A stretch of DNA of 64,000 nucleotides. It comes from JAAYJR01 sp964545315 (GTDB lineage: Bacteria; Bacteroidota; Bacteroidia; Bacteroidales; Prolixibacteraceae). Positions 62,461 through 64,000 of the stretch are shown piece by piece. Position 1 is the stretch's first letter; every line of letters begins with the position of its first letter. Location of the stretch: assembly GCA_964545315.1 (NCBI GenBank), contig CAZJGI010000003.1, forward strand, positions 53,488-117,487, in the 5' to 3' direction. The notes beneath the pieces are model-generated. The model was not told the DNA's origin and made no database searches. It was given only the letters and a program-made list of their open reading frames with translations. A program made the position numbers and the translations under genes.

Positions 62461-63936
62461 ATGGCTAAAGAATTAACAACACGGAGCGAGAATTATTCAC
62501 AATGGTACCAGGATCTGGTAATAAAAGCTGATCTTGCCGAGAATTCGGCAGTAAGGGGATGCATGGTAATTAAACCATACGGGTATGCTATTTGGGAGAA
62601 AATGCAGGCAGAATTGGACAGAATGTTCAAGGAAACAGGACATCAAAATGCATATTTTCCTCTCTTTATTCCTAAGTCGTTCTTCAGTAAGGAAGCTGAT
62701 CATGTTGAAGGTTTCGCAAAGGAATGTGCTGTGGTTACACATTACCGACTTAAAAATGATGAACATAATGGAGGAGTGGTAGTTGATCCGGATGCCAAAT
62801 TGGAGGAAGAACTGATTATTCGCCCTACATCTGAAACAATTATATGGAATACATACAGAAACTGGATTCATTCACACAGGGATTTGCCACTTTTGATCAA
62901 CCAATGGGCTAATGTAGTAAGATGGGAGATGCGTACGCGTCTGTTTCTGCGTACGGCCGAATTTTTATGGCAGGAAGGCCATACTGCCCACGCAACTAAG
63001 GAAGAAGCTGTTGAAGAAACCCTCAAAATGCTGGATGTCTATAGTAATTTTGCTGAAAACTTTATGGCAATTCCTGTAATTAAAGGTGTTAAGACCGAAA
63101 ATGAACGATTTGCCGGTGCTTTGGAAACATATACTATAGAAGCATTGATGCAAGACGGAAAAGCCTTACAATCAGGTACTTCGCATTTTCTAGGACAAAA
63201 TTTTGCAAAAGCTTTTGATGTTAAATTTACCGGGAAAGAGGGTAGGGAAGAGTATGTCTGGTCAACATCCTGGGGAGTATCAACCCGTTTAATGGGAGCT
63301 TTGGTTATGGCGCACTCTGATGATGACGGATTGGTGCTTCCACCTAAACTTGCACCTTTTCAAGTTGTTATTGTTCCTATTTATAAAAAACTTGAACAAC
63401 TTGGTATAATCTCACAAAGAGTTGAAAATCTGGTTTCAATTCTTAAGGCAAAAGGAATTTCTGTAAAATATGACGATAATGATAATAAAAAACCAGGATG
63501 GAAATTTGCTGAATATGAGTTAAAAGGAGTTCCTGTGAGGTTGGCACTTGGGCCCAGGGACCTGGAAAACGGCACTGTGGAAATCTCAAGAAGGGATACC
63601 CGGGAAAAGAAGGTTGTTTCTATGGATCAATCTGTAGAATATATTGAAAACCTGCTTAAAGATATTCAAGAAAATATATACAAAAAGGCGCTTGAATTCC
63701 GGGTGCAAAATACAAGAAAAGCAGACACCTGGGATGAGTTTAAAGAATTAATAAAAACCAAAGGTGGTTTTGTCCTTGCTCACTGGGACGGAACTGCTGA
63801 TACTGAAAATAAGATAAAAGAAGAAACAAAAGCAACGATAAGGTGCATACCGATGGATAATCCCCGGGAACAGGGGAGATGCATATATTCCGGCAAACCC
63901 TCTGGTCAAAGAGTCCTTTTTGCAGTTGCATATTAG
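62461..63936 (+). CDS. proS: Prolyl-tRNA synthetase (archaeal/eukaryotic-like short form)
   Basis: 491 residues. This is the ProS type 3 form lacking the bacterial editing insertion: NYSQWYQDLVIKADLAENSAVRGCMVIKPYGYAIWEKMQ, class II motif 2 INQWANVVRWEMRTRLFLRTAEFLWQEGHTAH, and motif 3 STSWGVSTRLMGALVMAHSDDDGLVLPPKLAPFQVVIVPI. The C-terminal domain ends GRCIYSGKPSGQRVLFAVAY, with a Tyr terminus typical of this form. It charges tRNA-Pro. A palindromic A repeat begins 10 bases after its stop. Confidence 0.97.
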   Translation: MAKELTTRSENYSQWYQDLVIKADLAENSAVRGCMVIKPYGYAIWEKMQAELDRMFKETGHQNAYFPLFIPKSFFSKEADHVEGFAKECAVVTHYRLKNDEHNGGVVVDPDAKLEEELIIRPTSETIIWNTYRNWIHSHRDLPLLINQWANVVRWEMRTRLFLRTAEFLWQEGHTAHATKEEAVEETLKMLDVYSNFAENFMAIPVIKGVKTENERFAGALETYTIEALMQDGKALQSGTSHFLGQNFAKAFDVKFTGKEGREEYVWSTSWGVSTRLMGALVMAHSDDDGLVLPPKLAPFQVVIVPIYKKLEQLGIISQRVENLVSILKAKGISVKYDDNDNKKPGWKFAEYELKGVPVRLALGPRDLENGTVEISRRDTREKKVVSMDQSVEYIENLLKDIQENIYKKALEFRVQNTRKADTWDEFKELIKTKGGFVLAHWDGTADTENKIKEETKATIRCIPMDNPREQGRCIYSGKPSGQRVLFAVAY

Positions 63937-63945
63937 ACTGGCCAA

Positions 63946-63976
63946 ATCCGTTCACTGAAGTGAACGGCAAAGGATA
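63946..63976. repeat. Palindromic repeat, type A, after proS
   Basis: ATCCGTTCACTGAAGTGAACGGCAAAGGATA, with an exact A hairpin (here centre GA), followed by AGGCCCTGAACC. That flank matches, in reverse complement, the GGTTCAAAGCCC that precedes the A copies at 52 kb, so the repeat unit extends into the flank. Confidence 0.95.
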
Positions 63977-64000
63977 AGGCCCTGAACCATTTAGCTGCAT

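Overview
The window looks like ordinary chromosome from a free-living member of the Bacteroidota, probably of the Bacteroidales/Marinilabiliales type. The evidence is: AT-rich DNA; the gene order rpmB-rpmG-DUF4295-ftsY, with DUF4295 being a Bacteroidota-specific small protein; PorT-like and FadL-like outer-membrane barrels; lipoproteins and TonB parts; fused E1 alpha-beta 2-oxoacid dehydrogenase; archaeal-type short ProS; weak or absent Shine-Dalgarno sites with several TTG/GTG starts; and candidate promoters of the TTTG-(18-20)-TAnnTTTG class. I saw no rRNA, CRISPR array, insertion sequence, integrase or prophage. The only tRNA is tRNA-Ser(CGA).

Layout. 1-830: end of an OmpA-type protein and a small barrel. 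990-9130 (minus strand): YccF, a large FAD/Fe-S dehydrogenase, a GH2-like glycosidase and a DoxX/TIM-barrel fusion. 9400-11360: exported TIM-barrel epimerase-like protein and a sialidase-like propeller. 11378-13862: tRNA-Ser, DUF456, the L28/L33/DUF4295 operon and ftsY. 13866-17012: DUF4230 protein, a beta-lactamase-fold protein lacking its catalytic dyad, and a dicarboxylate/amino-acid symporter. 17300-23474: a carbohydrate block with a tight four-gene operon (NIPSNAP, alcohol dehydrogenase, Gfo/Idh/MocA oxidoreductase, GH29 alpha-L-fucosidase), a small barrel and a ThuA protein. 23726-34468: Ste24-like protease, cinA, a second divergent cinA copy with an N-terminal hydrophobic leader, AsmA, a large HExxH/propeller/barrel protein and a membrane phosphoesterase. 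34469-36089: an AT-rich, gene-poor island holding one XRE regulator. 36090-44422: pyrK-pyrD, E2-E1-flavodoxin, a TonB C-terminal domain protein and pyrG. 44424-63936: housekeeping genes (yidC, ribH, recF, ndk, nrnA-like, pheT, proS) mixed with envelope genes.

The most notable non-coding signal is a family of palindromic intergenic repeats. Two hairpin types, A (CCGTTCACTTCAGTGAACGG) and B (CCGTCGGTTAAAACCGACGG), each abut a GCAAAGGATA tail. Five A and three B copies occur at three separate loci (42.5 kb, 51.9-52.2 kb and 63.95 kb), including a 181-bp tandem duplication. They resemble REP/REPIN elements or small MITEs. A second signal is a set of TTACA-TT-TGTAA-like dyads around the XRE gene, with a paired copy forming a 35-bp palindrome at 42371-42405, suggesting an autoregulated regulator with a distant target.

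At the protein level four genes have lost hallmark residues while staying full length and in frame: the GH2-like enzyme (acid/base Glu to His), the beta-lactamase-like lipoprotein (SxxK to DLSE), the alcohol dehydrogenase (all structural-zinc Cys gone) and the second CinA (AESCTGG to VENGTGG). I did not find a clear multi-gene defence or other wholly new system. The repeat family and the exported-looking CinA paralogue are the best candidates for something undescribed.
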